From IMG/VR virus record IMGVR_UViG_3300026488_000001, positions 1 to 64,000 of that record: 64,000 nucleotides of DNA, one strand, 5' to 3'. Below, in pieces: positions 8,328 to 17,375 of this stretch. A model generated the notes under the pieces. That model was not told the DNA's origin. It made no database searches and saw nothing but the letters and a program-made list of their open reading frames with translations. Made by a program: the position numbers and the translations under genes. The stretch's first letter is position 1, and each line of letters starts with the position of its first letter. This DNA comes from a virus.

Positions 8328-8774
8328 TCAAACTTTTAAATCATCTTTTATTTGATCTCTCCAATTGAGAATGCAATTTATATTCTTATCATTTAGACAT
8401 TTTAACAACTTCATCATCTTAGTCTTAACGATGTTAATAACTTCGTTATCACTCCTAACTGGTTCAATTGGATATTCAGATTTCCAGTAAAGAATTTCCT
8501 CTCTAATGTTTTCTTCAATCTTATCTAAATCATACCAATCATACAATTTACCATAAGAGATATTAGAACTACTCCTCTTAAGCTTTCTCAAAATATCTTT
8601 AGCCCAAACTGTAATATCCTTGATGTGTTTTCTCCTATCGTCATCTTTCTCAAAAAGGTACAACTTAACCATATGGCTTAATATCTGATCCCATAAACCT
8701 TGAGTTTGCTTTTTAATCTGATTAGCTTCTTCTAACTGGTCTAATAAATCTAACAACTCTCTTATTAGTTCCAT
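8328..8774 (-). CDS. Helical protein, DUF29-like; possible helicase partner
   Basis: The 148-residue protein starts at 8774 (GGAAGGAGGTGAAG upstream); the longer frame would overlap the exonuclease gene. It is charged and mostly helical. The pattern LLDLLDQLEEAN, then SHMVKLYLFEKDDDRRKHIKD, is reminiscent of DUF29. The N-terminus MELIRELLDLLDQLEE also resembles the shared leader of the head-region proteins on the right arm. Position between helicase and exonuclease suggests a replication role such as loader, but nothing proves it. Confidence 0.65.
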   Translation of the reverse strand: MELIRELLDLLDQLEEANQIKKQTQGLWDQILSHMVKLYLFEKDDDRRKHIKDITVWAKDILRKLKRSSSNISYGKLYDWYDLDKIEENIREEILYWKSEYPIEPVRSDNEVINIVKTKMMKLLKCLNDKNINCILNWRDQIKDDLKV

Positions 8775-8796
8775 CTTCACCTCCTTCCAATAGTTA

Positions 8797-9657
8797 TTAC
8801 AAATCCACCAACTTAGACAACAGACTTTTAAACCCATACTTATTAAACAACTTAGTAGCTAACATCAAATCTTTCTTAGCAAAGTCCAACTGGATATCAA
8901 TATCAGTTAAATCAACATATCTAAAATCAATCAACTTTAAATTCCTTTCCACTATATCAAGATTATCCAATATCTTCTTAGCCCAAGATTCTTTCTTTTG
9001 CTTAACTAAAATCTCCAAGTTGGGAACTTCAGGTTCTAAGTTTAGCTTAAACATCTCCTTAACAACTTGAGTAGCCCTCCTATCACCTATTCCTTTAACC
9101 CCAGGAATATTATCTGAACTATCACCCATTAAAGATTTCTTTAAAGCTAGGTATTTAGGATGATAACCATATTTATCTATAAAGTTTTGTTCAGATTCGT
9201 AATACTCTCCTTTCATAGGTCTGTGGATTTTAACACTCCATTGTAACAATTGAAGGTAGTCTTCATCATCAGTATGAACTGTTGACTTATTCTGATAATG
9301 TTTTACAGCTAACCAATAAATAACATCATCAGCTTCTTGTTCTGGAATTTGAACCATAGCTACACCTAAAACAGGTAATATTTCTTTAAGAATTTTTTGA
9401 GTAGTTGAAAATTGTTGTCTAAACTCGTCATCATATTTTTCCTTAACTTTGTAGGTTTCTAATAATTGTTTCCTTCTCTTAGAGTGACCTCCGTCAAAGA
9501 CTACTACTATATTAGATAAGTTTCCAATAGAGAAAAGAGTTCTAAGGAAGATATAAGCTCCTCCTGTAAAAATGTTATTGTGAGTTAATCCTTGTCCTTT
9601 GTGAATAGAACGATGCATAAGATAATTACCATCTATAAAATGGTAGGTTTCACTCAT
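8797..9657 (-). CDS. 5'-3' exonuclease (flap endonuclease/RNase H type)
   Basis: The 286-residue protein has FEN landmarks: VVVFDGGHSKRRK, QEADDVIYW, HTDDEDYLQLL, and the helix-3-turn-helix SLMGDSSDNIPGVKGIG. The acidic metal ligands are in place. It is the stand-alone counterpart of the 5' nuclease domain missing from the polymerase and would remove RNA primers, like T4 RNase H or T5 D15. Confidence 0.92.
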   Translation of the reverse strand: MSETYHFIDGNYLMHRSIHKGQGLTHNNIFTGGAYIFLRTLFSIGNLSNIVVVFDGGHSKRRKQLLETYKVKEKYDDEFRQQFSTTQKILKEILPVLGVAMVQIPEQEADDVIYWLAVKHYQNKSTVHTDDEDYLQLLQWSVKIHRPMKGEYYESEQNFIDKYGYHPKYLALKKSLMGDSSDNIPGVKGIGDRRATQVVKEMFKLNLEPEVPNLEILVKQKKESWAKKILDNLDIVERNLKLIDFRYVDLTDIDIQLDFAKKDLMLATKLFNKYGFKSLLSKLVDL

Positions 9658-9669
9658 TAAAATAACCTC

Positions 9670-9936
9670 CTACTCATTATAGTTAAAAATCTCTTCATCA
9701 AAAGCAAAAACAGGTAAAAACACAACAAGCACTATTGCCAATACAATAACCCAACCATTATTTTCAATATCTTCATCATTAACAATGAAATAACTTAATA
9801 AAAGCACCATAAATACCATAAGAAGAATAGCATGAACAACACCATAAATCTTTCCGATAAAGAATAAACAAACCCAATAAGATATAAGTGCAAAAAACCT
9901 AACAAACCAAACAACAAAGTTATGAAATAGATTCAT
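9670..9936 (-). CDS. Small membrane protein, two to three TM segments
   Basis: The 88-residue, very hydrophobic protein has likely helices at about 8-28, 32-52 and 63-78, with an acidic loop between the last two. Its start overlaps the stop of the dUTPase gene (ATGA), so the two are translationally coupled. Its function is unknown. A holin-like role cannot be excluded, but no lysis enzyme is nearby. Confidence 0.6.
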   Translation of the reverse strand: MNLFHNFVVWFVRFFALISYWVCLFFIGKIYGVVHAILLMVFMVLLLSYFIVNDEDIENNGWVIVLAIVLVVFLPVFAFDEEIFNYNE

Positions 9937-10604
9937 CTTCTACCTCCATATTTCAAATATTCTTCTTTTAATAAATTGTAAGCAGTTTCAAAATTAACTT
10001 CTTCAAGATTCTTCATTAACTCTGTCATTACCTCATTATCTTCTTTACCGTTCCAAATTTTTTGATATTTACCTTCCTTATAACCAAAATCTTTCCTCAA
10101 CTTATTTAAAGCATTCTTAAAGAAATACATCTTAAATAACTCTTCCTCACTCATAAAAGCTCTAACCATTTTGCAATAAGGTTTCCATATAATAGAAATG
10201 TAAATAGAATCTGGTGAAAACTCGGATGCTTCAGTAAAGAAAAGAAAGTTTCTATATAACTTCATTATGGCTTGAGGAGTTTTTTCAACAGGATCAGTTT
10301 GGAAAGCCCAATCTATCCTTGTTACCAAATCTTCAAAACTCATATTTATCTTTTCTGCATATTGAATCATATAAGACAAAAGAAAATGGAGTATATCAAC
10401 CAATTCAACCTTAACATTATTAATATTTGGATTATTCTTTTTCCACCAAGCCCAATTTAAAGAATCCATCAGTTCAGCAAACTCTTGATTAATAGCTATA
10501 ACCCAATCTATTAAATTCCTATTTTGCTTCCAATTAGGGTCAATAGTCTTATTAAGATTGTCTTGAAGAATAATAGCATCTTGAATGATTTTTCTTAATT
10601 CCAT
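9933..10604 (-). CDS. Dimeric (all-alpha) dUTPase
   Basis: The 223-residue protein matches the dUTPase_2 family. It has QDNLNK, NQEFAELMDSLNWAWWKK and KVELVDILHFLLS, containing the E-x-x-E and E-x-x-D metal sites of all-alpha NTP pyrophosphatases. It hydrolyses dUTP to dUMP, lowering uracil incorporation and feeding ThyX at 26.5 kb. It fits well with the uracil-reading domain on the DNA polymerase. ATG at 10604 follows GGAGGAGTAA. Confidence 0.88.
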   Translation of the reverse strand: MELRKIIQDAIILQDNLNKTIDPNWKQNRNLIDWVIAINQEFAELMDSLNWAWWKKNNPNINNVKVELVDILHFLLSYMIQYAEKINMSFEDLVTRIDWAFQTDPVEKTPQAIMKLYRNFLFFTEASEFSPDSIYISIIWKPYCKMVRAFMSEEELFKMYFFKNALNKLRKDFGYKEGKYQKIWNGKEDNEVMTELMKNLEEVNFETAYNLLKEEYLKYGGRR

Positions 10605-10997
10605 TTACTCCTCCTTCTCTATATACTTTTCAATAAAGTTATTTACCAAATCATCTAATTTAGAAACTAAAACATTCCTTTCTTCATCAGTCAAAGAAAG
10701 AAGTGAGACAAGGAAAGGATAATAATCAACAGGATATATTTTTGCTTTTCCAAAAACATTAGTAAGTATCTCACCAGTTTTATCTTCTCGAATAATTAGG
10801 AAAAATCCGTCATAAATAACTTCATCTCCATTTTCATTTCTCACTACCACTCCTTTTTCTTTATCCCATCTAGCCCGACGATCTCTTCTCAATTTCTTAC
10901 CTTCTAATTCAAATTCACCTTCTTCCAATACTTTTCCATTTTCAATAATACCCCAACAACACCCTCTTTCAGATACTCCTATGTGAATTTCCTTCAT
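10605..10997 (-). CDS. Unknown 130-aa protein
   Basis: The ATG at 10997 follows GAGGAGGTTTAAG and is preferred over an upstream ATG inside the previous gene. The N-terminal half is predicted beta-rich (ISVSERGCCWGII is not complete; see GVSERGCCWGII), and the C-terminus is helical. No family is recognised. It lies in the operon with the dUTPase. Confidence 0.6.
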   Translation of the reverse strand: MKEIHIGVSERGCCWGIIENGKVLEEGEFELEGKKLRRDRRARWDKEKGVVVRNENGDEVIYDGFFLIIREDKTGEILTNVFGKAKIYPVDYYPFLVSLLSLTDEERNVLVSKLDDLVNNFIEKYIEKEE

Positions 10998-10998
10998 C

Positions 10999-11193
10999 TT
11001 AAACCTCCTCCTCATCTACACTTTCCAAAACTTCAAACCCCATATTTCTTAATACTTCAATTTGAAATTGAGAAGCTTCTACTACAAAACCATTCTGGTG
11101 AGTTTCAAGAATTTCCCATACATTACTCCTAACCTTTCCTAAATCCATTAATGGTTTATTTGACTTAACAAATACTTTCTTTCTAAGACTCAT
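10999..11193 (-). CDS. Small unknown protein
   Basis: The gene encodes 64 residues, basic at the N-terminus and acidic at the end, with a TAGGAGGTCGAT ribosome site. Its ATG overlaps the stop of a 26-residue upstream ORF (ATGA). No motif is recognised. Confidence 0.55.
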   Translation of the reverse strand: MSLRKKVFVKSNKPLMDLGKVRSNVWEILETHQNGFVVEASQFQIEVLRNMGFEVLESVDEEEV

Positions 11194-11270
11194 ATCGACC
11201 TCCTAGCAAATAACGGTTTAAGAATTTTTGAAACCAAACTGTGTAAATAGAACTTTTCTATAATACTCAT
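11190..11270 (-). CDS. 26-aa mini-ORF directly downstream of a P1 element
   Basis: The ATG at 11270 has a strong GGAGGTAAGCT ribosome site and the ORF (MSIIEKFYLHSLVSKIL...) ends in an ATGA overlap with the next gene. It is the first possible translated frame after the P1 element at 11297-11329. It could be a leader peptide coupling translation to the next gene, or a real small basic peptide. Confidence 0.4.
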   Translation of the reverse strand: MSIIEKFYLHSLVSKILKPLFARRSI

Positions 11271-11294
11271 AGCTTACCTCCTGATTTAGATTTA

Positions 11295-12287
11295 TTAAAC
11301 TAAAGTCAATCGATGGAGAAATTCAGGTTGAAAGAGAAGAATTGATAAGTAGTCTTTCTTTAAAGCTAAATCTAAGTAATAAGGAAATTTACTACTTATC
11401 GAATCTACATCATATCCTTGTGGTAATAAAATAGGATAAACTTTGCAACCTTTAACCAAGAATTTCCAAATATTTTTTTGCCATTCCTTAATAGTTAAAT
11501 CAGGGTCTAGTGCTAAGTAAACTGTTTTAACTCCATTTTCTATCATAATATTGACTTGTTCTTCTGTTATTTCTTTGCCTAAAGTAGCCACGCTGTATAT
11601 CCCAGTAGTCCTTTTAGCATTAATTGCATCAAATATACCTTCACAAACTATGATTTCAGAAGTTTTGAAAGTTCTTGATGGAAATAACTTGTCTCTACGA
11701 TTACCTTTAGAGTTGAGGTATTTAGGTTCTTGATTGGTATAGGTTCTACCCACTATGTAAATAACTTGACCATTTTCAAAGAATGGAAATAAAACCCTAC
11801 CCTTCCACTTCCTTATAGTTCTGTTATCAACTTGGTAAGACTTACCAACCCTTATCTGATATTCCTCTATTTCAGAATCACTTAGATTTCTACTCTTAAG
11901 GTAGTTGTAAGCTATTGGAGTAAAAGTTTTACTAACTGAATAGGAAATAATGTTTAAATCTAAAACTTCTTGAACTTGAGATGTTTCAGGTAAATGGAAA
12001 GGTTTGTCAAAGTAGCTTAAAGCTTCCTTAATAATTTCATCCCAATCACTTTCTAATAGATTAGGACTTTTACCTGTTAAAATTCTTACAAGTTGGTTTA
12101 AGGTTTTGAACTTGCCAGACTTACCACATCTAAAGCAATGGAACACCTTCTTCTTTAAGTGAATGTATAAGTGGTATTTAGTATCGGGAGTTTTACCTGA
12201 CTTCTCACAGAAAGGACAGCAAATCTGAATTTCATTAGGATCAGAAGGTTTAATTTTGTAGTCAAAAGAAAAATTCTTAAGGTTCAT
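11295..12287 (-). CDS. DnaG-type primase
   Basis: The 330-residue protein has an N-terminal CHC2-like zinc finger (CCPFC at about 23-27, then HCFRCGKSG) and a C-terminal Toprim domain. The Toprim shows VCEGIFDA with the catalytic Glu and YLALDPD with the Asp pair. It is shorter than bacterial DnaG and lacks the DnaB-binding C-terminal domain, as in T4 gp61-like phage primases. It would make RNA primers for the helicase at 7010. The last codons contain P1 copy a. Confidence 0.88.
   Translation of the reverse strand: MNLKNFSFDYKIKPSDPNEIQICCPFCEKSGKTPDTKYHLYIHLKKKVFHCFRCGKSGKFKTLNQLVRILTGKSPNLLESDWDEIIKEALSYFDKPFHLPETSQVQEVLDLNIISYSVSKTFTPIAYNYLKSRNLSDSEIEEYQIRVGKSYQVDNRTIRKWKGRVLFPFFENGQVIYIVGRTYTNQEPKYLNSKGNRRDKLFPSRTFKTSEIIVCEGIFDAINAKRTTGIYSVATLGKEITEEQVNIMIENGVKTVYLALDPDLTIKEWQKNIWKFLVKGCKVYPILLPQGYDVDSISSKFPYYLDLALKKDYLSILLFQPEFLHRLTLV
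11297..11329 (-). promoter_or_regulatory. P1 element (copy a)
   Basis: Minus-strand AACCTGAATTTCT, 8 nt, then TGACTTTAGTTT. The element lies within the last codons of the primase gene and points at the mini-ORF and 64-aa gene. It is one of seven near-identical copies, all oriented towards downstream genes, which suggests a phage-specific promoter. Confidence 0.65.
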
Positions 12288-12735
12288 CTTGATCCTCTTC
12301 TAAGAATCTTTCAAAGTAATCACAAATTCTTTTAAATTCTTTTTCAGCAGTTTCACTTATAGACTTCTTGATTTTCTCTGAAACTACTTCTTCTACCACA
12401 TCTAAATCAGTAAAACTTACTATACTACCATTAGATTCTATTACCAAAGCGTTAAATTCCATTTGAATTTTAATTTCATTTTCCAAATCGTCTAATGTTG
12501 CTAAATCATCAATATAAACTACCTTAAACTCCAATATTAAAGTAATTCCTTTCTTAACTTGTTTCCAAACTTCAAATTCTAATATTACTTCTGGAGAACC
12601 AATTTGTTGGAATTGAATTGTTAACTTTCCATCATTAACAAGGTCTTTATGAACCTTATTAATCAAATAATTGATAAATTTTGTATAATAAGTTTTATTC
12701 CATTCTTTTATTACTTTCTTTCTATTAATACGCAT
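12277..12735 (-). CDS. Unknown 152-aa protein
   Basis: The ATG at 12735 follows AAAGAGGTTATT; the longer frame would overlap the upstream gene. The protein is mixed alpha/beta (strands KLTIQFQQI, VILEFEV, ITLILEFKVVYI) with an acidic C-terminus. Its 3' end overlaps the primase start by 11 bp, so the two are coupled. Function unknown. Confidence 0.6.
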   Translation of the reverse strand: MRINRKKVIKEWNKTYYTKFINYLINKVHKDLVNDGKLTIQFQQIGSPEVILEFEVWKQVKKGITLILEFKVVYIDDLATLDDLENEIKIQMEFNALVIESNGSIVSFTDLDVVEEVVSEKIKKSISETAEKEFKRICDYFERFLEEDQDEP

Positions 12736-12745
12736 AATAACCTCT

Positions 12746-13330
12746 TTAGAGTGTTTTATAAGTTTTAAGAGCATTAACTATATCATCAATTACTTGTATG
12801 CTAATTTGTTCTCTTAACTTCTTAGTAACATATTCTGTTATCTTTTTCTCTATTCCTTTCTCAAATTGTTCTGAGTTTAGAATGTGGTCAATTATTTCCT
12901 TTTGTAAAGATTCACTAAATATTTCTTTCCAAATATTTCGTATTTCTACCTGACTATTAGAATCTGGAAGATGGACAATTGAATCTTTTAGGTATTCTGC
13001 CATATTAACTTCCTTAAAATTTTCTCTATTTAAAAGAATTTCCAATATCTGAAAAATTTTACTATTAGGAGTATCTGATTCTTCTAATTTTACTTTAAAC
13101 CAAGTATTACAACCCTCACACTTAAACTTGTTATATTTATGAATATACTTCATTTGATTACCACATTTAGGGCATTTCTTAAATAGGATTAGTTCTTTCT
13201 TGTAAGAACAATTATCACAAGCTATGAAAGGCATACCATCATCAGAATATTTGATAGTCAAAGGTTGATTACATTTAGGACACTTCTCAAAAATCTTTAC
13301 ATTCCAAGTAGTAAAAACAGGAATTAACAT
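12746..13330 (-). CDS. Zinc-ribbon protein
   Basis: The 194-residue protein carries two tandem four-Cys zinc ribbons: CPKC...CDNC (about 18-41) and CPKCG...CEGC (about 53-75). They resemble the C-terminal fingers of topoisomerase I. A helical C-terminal half follows. It probably binds nucleic acid or another replication protein. No catalytic domain is seen. Confidence 0.65.
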   Translation of the reverse strand: MLIPVFTTWNVKIFEKCPKCNQPLTIKYSDDGMPFIACDNCSYKKELILFKKCPKCGNQMKYIHKYNKFKCEGCNTWFKVKLEESDTPNSKIFQILEILLNRENFKEVNMAEYLKDSIVHLPDSNSQVEIRNIWKEIFSESLQKEIIDHILNSEQFEKGIEKKITEYVTKKLREQISIQVIDDIVNALKTYKTL

Positions 13331-13333
13331 CAG

Positions 13334-13771
13334 TTACCTCCTTAAAAAGTTATAGATATTTTTAACTTTAATCTCAGCTAATTTCTGAAATAAAAGAAGA
13401 ATTAATATTCCTTCAACACCGACACAACTACCTAATACAACTGAAACTATAAAAAGTGCCATAAGGAACATTAAAAATCCAATTAATTCAGCAAGACTAA
13501 TGTCTTCACTATCAATTTCATCTAAACAAACTCCTATTGCACAATAAAACATCAGAAATATAAACCCAATGACAATTACTCCAACTCCTCTAAGAACCCA
13601 TAGTAAAAAGTAATCATTAATCGAATACTTAAAAGGATAAGTTAATGAAATTATTACTCCAATTAAAAATCCTATAAAACTAATCATATTAAGACTTTTA
13701 TGTTGCCATTCCTTCTTCATACCTATACTTTCAAAAACTTTTTCTGTATGAAAAAGAATTTTATCTAACAT
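13334..13771 (-). CDS. Integral membrane protein
   Basis: The 145-residue protein starts at 13771 (GAGGTGTACT upstream). It has about four hydrophobic segments (near 24-42, 52-78, 88-116) and a short basic C-terminal tail. Function unknown. Confidence 0.6.
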   Translation of the reverse strand: MLDKILFHTEKVFESIGMKKEWQHKSLNMISFIGFLIGVIISLTYPFKYSINDYFLLWVLRGVGVIVIGFIFLMFYCAIGVCLDEIDSEDISLAELIGFLMFLMALFIVSVVLGSCVGVEGILILLLFQKLAEIKVKNIYNFLRR

Positions 13772-13782
13772 AGTACACCTCA

Positions 13783-13980
13783 TTATATAAGATTATGTCT
13801 TCTTTTAAACTCATCTGGATTATCAGCATATTTATCAATCCAATTGAGAATCTTCTCGTTTTTCTTATCAAAAACTCCATCGTAAACAACTCTGTCTTTA
13901 TCAGTCGTAATTAAAATCTTTTCTACCCAAACCAACTGCTTACCTTTCCTAACCAATTCTTTATATACTACACAAGGCAT
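13783..13980 (-). CDS. Small unknown protein
   Basis: The gene encodes 65 residues, starting at 13980 after GAGGTGTATA. The segment DRVVYDGVFDKKNEKI echoes DEVIYDGFF in the 130-aa protein at 10605, perhaps a shared small fold. No known family. Confidence 0.55.
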   Translation of the reverse strand: MPCVVYKELVRKGKQLVWVEKILITTDKDRVVYDGVFDKKNEKILNWIDKYADNPDEFKRRHNLI

Positions 13981-13988
13981 TATACACC

Positions 13989-14465
13989 TCACATCAAAGG
14001 GTATAATTTTTGATAAAAAATAGAAATTGACTTATAAGTATCATTACCTAATGGTAAAAAATTCTCATAGTAATAAACCTTCTTATCTCTATACAAAAAA
14101 GGATAATCATCTTTCCTTACTTCGTCTAACCATTTCTCCAAACTTTCCTGACTATCAAATACAATAGTCGGAAACAAAAATATATCTTTATTCCAAACTG
14201 AATAAATTACTAAAGGATCATTTCTATTCTGCTGTAATTTCATTCTGGAATCAAGTTGACCTACCCAGAATAGACCTACTTGTGTAGGAAATTCGGATAT
14301 TTTACTTAAAGTTTTCAAGTTATAATCTTTATAATGTAAGATAGTACTTACCTTTTCTTTAATAACTTCTTTGATGTATTTAACATATCTTGGTAATTCC
14401 TCAACTTCTAAAGTCTTAAGTTTTTCTACTACATCTTTAGGAATTAAATCAAGAATACTGAACAT
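13989..14465 (-). CDS. Unknown 158-aa protein
   Basis: A helical N-terminus (residues 1-50, rich in K and E) is followed by an aromatic beta-rich part. The start has an AAGGAGGGTAGTTA ribosome site, and the ATG overlaps the stop of the UvsW-like helicase. Function unknown; operon position suggests recombination or replication. Confidence 0.55.
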   Translation of the reverse strand: MFSILDLIPKDVVEKLKTLEVEELPRYVKYIKEVIKEKVSTILHYKDYNLKTLSKISEFPTQVGLFWVGQLDSRMKLQQNRNDPLVIYSVWNKDIFLFPTIVFDSQESLEKWLDEVRKDDYPFLYRDKKVYYYENFLPLGNDTYKSISIFYQKLYPLM

Positions 14466-15964
14466 TAACTACCCTCCTTTCCATAGACTTCTATTACCTT
14501 CTTCTTAAACTCAATTGAATTATCTATCTCTTCAATAGCTTGTTCTTGGTAAAGCTTTTTCCTTTTCTTATACTGGGCATAAAGGTAAACATGGCCAATA
14601 TCTTTAAAATCAAGCAAGAAACTAACCCCAGTAGAACCTTTCCTAGCTCCTCTACCTATTCTTTGTTTTAGTTTAATAGAAGACTTACCTGCTCCAGCCA
14701 TTATAACTGCTCCAACTTCAGGCAAGTCAACTCCTTCATCCATAACTTGAGAAGCTATAATTGTAAGGATTTCTCCATTTTCTACTTTCCTTTTAAGTTC
14801 TGAGTAATCTATTTCTCCTATGTTAACTAACCCTCCATGTTCACAGATATAACACTCTCCTCCTCCAAATATACAAACTGACTTGTCATCGTTAAGCCTG
14901 TTAAGTAACTTTTTACCATGAGCTAACCTTTGAACTAATACTAAAGTTGGAACTTTCCACTCTTGAAAGAACCTAATCCACTCAATAATTTTCTCATTAC
15001 GCTCTTTGTTTTCTACCACATATTTTTCATAAACAGAATTCCAATTGGTAGGAAATTGGTTAAACTGACCAGAAAGTTTTTCAAAATAAACATACATTCG
15101 TGATATTAACCCAGCCTTAACAAGATAAGGAAAAGTTACTCTATAAATTATTCCTCCTGAAATAGCCTGAATGATAGCATCGCCAAAGTTAGTTTCAACT
15201 GATTCTTTAAAAGGTGAACCTGTATAACCCAAAATATACTCAGCATGCATTGAGTTTAAAACAAGTTTCTTGTAAGAATCAGAACGTCCTCTGTGAAATT
15301 CATCCAAAATTAACCCATATAAATCTTTATGCCAATTAAAGAAATTCAAATCCTCTCTTTTAAAGGCAAGGTTAATAGAATTTATTACTCCTATTGTTAT
15401 TTGTTTTAATTCTTTTCGTTTACCATAAAATAATCCAATCTGATCCTCATTAAAACCTACTTTCAAAAAGTTCTTATAAGTTTGTTCAAGTAGAAACTCA
15501 GAAGGAACAACTACCAAAAATTTAGCATCAGATTTTTCATTTTCCAAAATCCATTTAATAGTAGCTATGAATGTAAAAGTTTTTCCTGAAGAAGTTGCCA
15601 TTTCTAAAACACCAACTTTATAAAGAAGAGCTTTCCTAATTCCTATTACTTGATGAGGAAATAAAGTAATTCCCGGAAGAATATTAGGGTTTATTTCTTT
15701 AACTAACTTGGGTTGAACTTTACCCAATCTAAGCAAGATTGGGTAGTAATCAGTCTCTAAAACTAACTCGTGTTTAACCCAATCTTTTAAGTAAAAGTAA
15801 ATTCCCCAATAAGTTTCCAATAACCTATTTTTCTCTAATTCTCTAAATAGATAGTAAGAATATCCTGTATTCTTATCCCTCCAAGTTAAAATAGATTTAG
15901 CTCTCCTTATCTCCCAAGGAGAACCTTCAATATAACATATTTTATCTTTAAGAGTTACTCTCAT
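14465..15964 (-). CDS. SF2 helicase, UvsW-like
   Basis: The 499-residue protein has superfamily 2 motifs in order: motif I MATSSGKT (about 132-139), motif II LDEFH (DEFH box), motif III GYTGSPF, and motif VI QRIGRGAR with SQVMDEGVDLPEV before it. The N-terminal about 100 residues resemble the substrate domain of T4 UvsW. UvsW remodels recombination intermediates and stalled forks. With RecA and gp32-like proteins next to it, this supports recombination-dependent replication. Confidence 0.87.
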   Translation of the reverse strand: MRVTLKDKICYIEGSPWEIRRAKSILTWRDKNTGYSYYLFRELEKNRLLETYWGIYFYLKDWVKHELVLETDYYPILLRLGKVQPKLVKEINPNILPGITLFPHQVIGIRKALLYKVGVLEMATSSGKTFTFIATIKWILENEKSDAKFLVVVPSEFLLEQTYKNFLKVGFNEDQIGLFYGKRKELKQITIGVINSINLAFKREDLNFFNWHKDLYGLILDEFHRGRSDSYKKLVLNSMHAEYILGYTGSPFKESVETNFGDAIIQAISGGIIYRVTFPYLVKAGLISRMYVYFEKLSGQFNQFPTNWNSVYEKYVVENKERNEKIIEWIRFFQEWKVPTLVLVQRLAHGKKLLNRLNDDKSVCIFGGGECYICEHGGLVNIGEIDYSELKRKVENGEILTIIASQVMDEGVDLPEVGAVIMAGAGKSSIKLKQRIGRGARKGSTGVSFLLDFKDIGHVYLYAQYKKRKKLYQEQAIEEIDNSIEFKKKVIEVYGKEGS

Positions 15965-15982
15965 TTTAAACCTCTTTATTCA

Positions 15983-16195
15983 TCACCAAATTATCTCTTT
16001 AAGAATTTCCTTAGCTTCAGTTTCTTCACCTTCTTTATACCTATGAAGTGCTAGAATTACCTTTTCAAATCTTTCTCTCAACTCCTCAAGCCATTGTACT
16101 TCTATCTCAAGTGCAGGTTTACTTGCTTGATAAGCTATTGAAGAAGCTATTTCTTCAAGATGTCCTTTCAAACTCTCTTCTAACTTTCTCCTCAT
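15983..16195 (-). CDS. Small helical protein
   Basis: The gene encodes 70 residues, nearly all predicted helix with many E, K and L, in a likely coiled-coil hairpin. GGAGGTATAAT precedes the ATG. It lies between the RecA and UvsW genes; a UvsY- or UvsW.1-like accessory role is conceivable but unsupported by motifs. Confidence 0.55.
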   Translation of the reverse strand: MRRKLEESLKGHLEEIASSIAYQASKPALEIEVQWLEELRERFEKVILALHRYKEGEETEAKEILKEIIW

Positions 16196-16229
16196 ATTAT
16201 ACCTCCACCTAATTAAATTCAGTTTCTTT

Positions 16230-17363
16230 CTATGTATTATCCTTCACATTTTTAAATACCTCGTATAACTTTTCTTCCTCTTCATTTAGTTGGGTAATAG
16301 GCTTACCATACCACTTAGTTTCTATTTCTATTAGCCAATCATAAAACTTGATTTTCATAAACATAGAAAGCTCAGCATAGTATTTATAGATGAGGTACTT
16401 AATAAATTCCTCTAGCTCAGGATTTTCCTCTACCTTCTGTTTTAAGAGCTTTTCATTCTGAAACTTAATAGAACTTCCATCAGGTAGTTCTAATGTAAAC
16501 CAAGCTCCACTCTTCTTAACTTCAGGTAATTGCTTAAGAAAATCTGTTATGGTAACCCACTTATCTATTCCTTTTTCTCCAAATATAACTAACGTAGTTG
16601 ATAGTCCTGGAAGTCCTAGTTTGTTCTTTTTAAGAGTAAGCTTGGACTTAATCCCAATAGGAATTTCTACATTGTTAACTACCTTCTTAATCTGAGCTTT
16701 CTGTTCTATTAAAATTCTGGTAGAAGCGTGGAACTTAATACCTCTACCTCCGGGACTTTCCACCTCATTGGTATAACTACCTATAACATCATACACTTGA
16801 TTAACAAAGAGTAATACTGAATCAGTCTTACCTAACGGAATAGTAATTCTTCTTAAAAAACTTCTTATTGTTTTCGCTTTTTCAGATATTCCTCCTCCAA
16901 ACTGACCGTCTTCTTTCTCCTTCTTTGTTGAACAAGAAGCAATAGTGTCCCACACTATAAACACTTTCCTACCTACTTGTTCAGCCTTCTTTAGAACCTT
17001 CTCTATTAGCTCAAACCCATCTTCAACTATCTCCACTTCTTGAACTAATACTTTAGACAAATCTATTCCAAATGCAACAGCCCTTTGAACATCAAAAGCA
17101 CTCTCACTCTCTATCCAAAGTACATTACCTTCATCTTTCCAAAAGTCTAAATATGCTTTAGCTAAGTGAAGTGCTAAGGTAGATTTACCAGAACTTTCCT
17201 TACCAAATACTTCATAAATCTTACCTGAATGAATCCCTCCTGATAACAAAGCATCAAGAGGATATATACCAGTTTCATAAGTAAGGGTAGAAGTACTTGC
17301 CAATTCTTTAACCTTATCCAAAGCAGAATTGGTTTCAAAAATATCAACATCCTTTTTAGCCAT
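16230..17363 (-). CDS. RecA/UvsX recombinase
   Basis: The 377-residue protein matches the RecA core. It has LDALLSGG, Walker A GKESSGKST (about 52-60), IESESAFD, Walker B VFIVWDTIAS, loop L1 region DGQFGGG and VNQVYDVIGS, then ESPGGRGIKFHAS. It catalyses strand exchange on ssDNA coated by the gp32-like protein at 17653. Length and divergence place it with phage UvsX-like proteins. Confidence 0.92.
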   Translation of the reverse strand: MAKKDVDIFETNSALDKVKELASTSTLTYETGIYPLDALLSGGIHSGKIYEVFGKESSGKSTLALHLAKAYLDFWKDEGNVLWIESESAFDVQRAVAFGIDLSKVLVQEVEIVEDGFELIEKVLKKAEQVGRKVFIVWDTIASCSTKKEKEDGQFGGGISEKAKTIRSFLRRITIPLGKTDSVLLFVNQVYDVIGSYTNEVESPGGRGIKFHASTRILIEQKAQIKKVVNNVEIPIGIKSKLTLKKNKLGLPGLSTTLVIFGEKGIDKWVTITDFLKQLPEVKKSGAWFTLELPDGSSIKFQNEKLLKQKVEENPELEEFIKYLIYKYYAELSMFMKIKFYDWLIEIETKWYGKPITQLNEEEEKLYEVFKNVKDNT

Positions 17364-17375
17364 ATCTAACCTCTC

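Noticed and set aside
9670-9936. Holin
   Set aside because: Two to three membrane segments fit, but it sits in the replication operon with no endolysin nearby, so I left it as a membrane protein.
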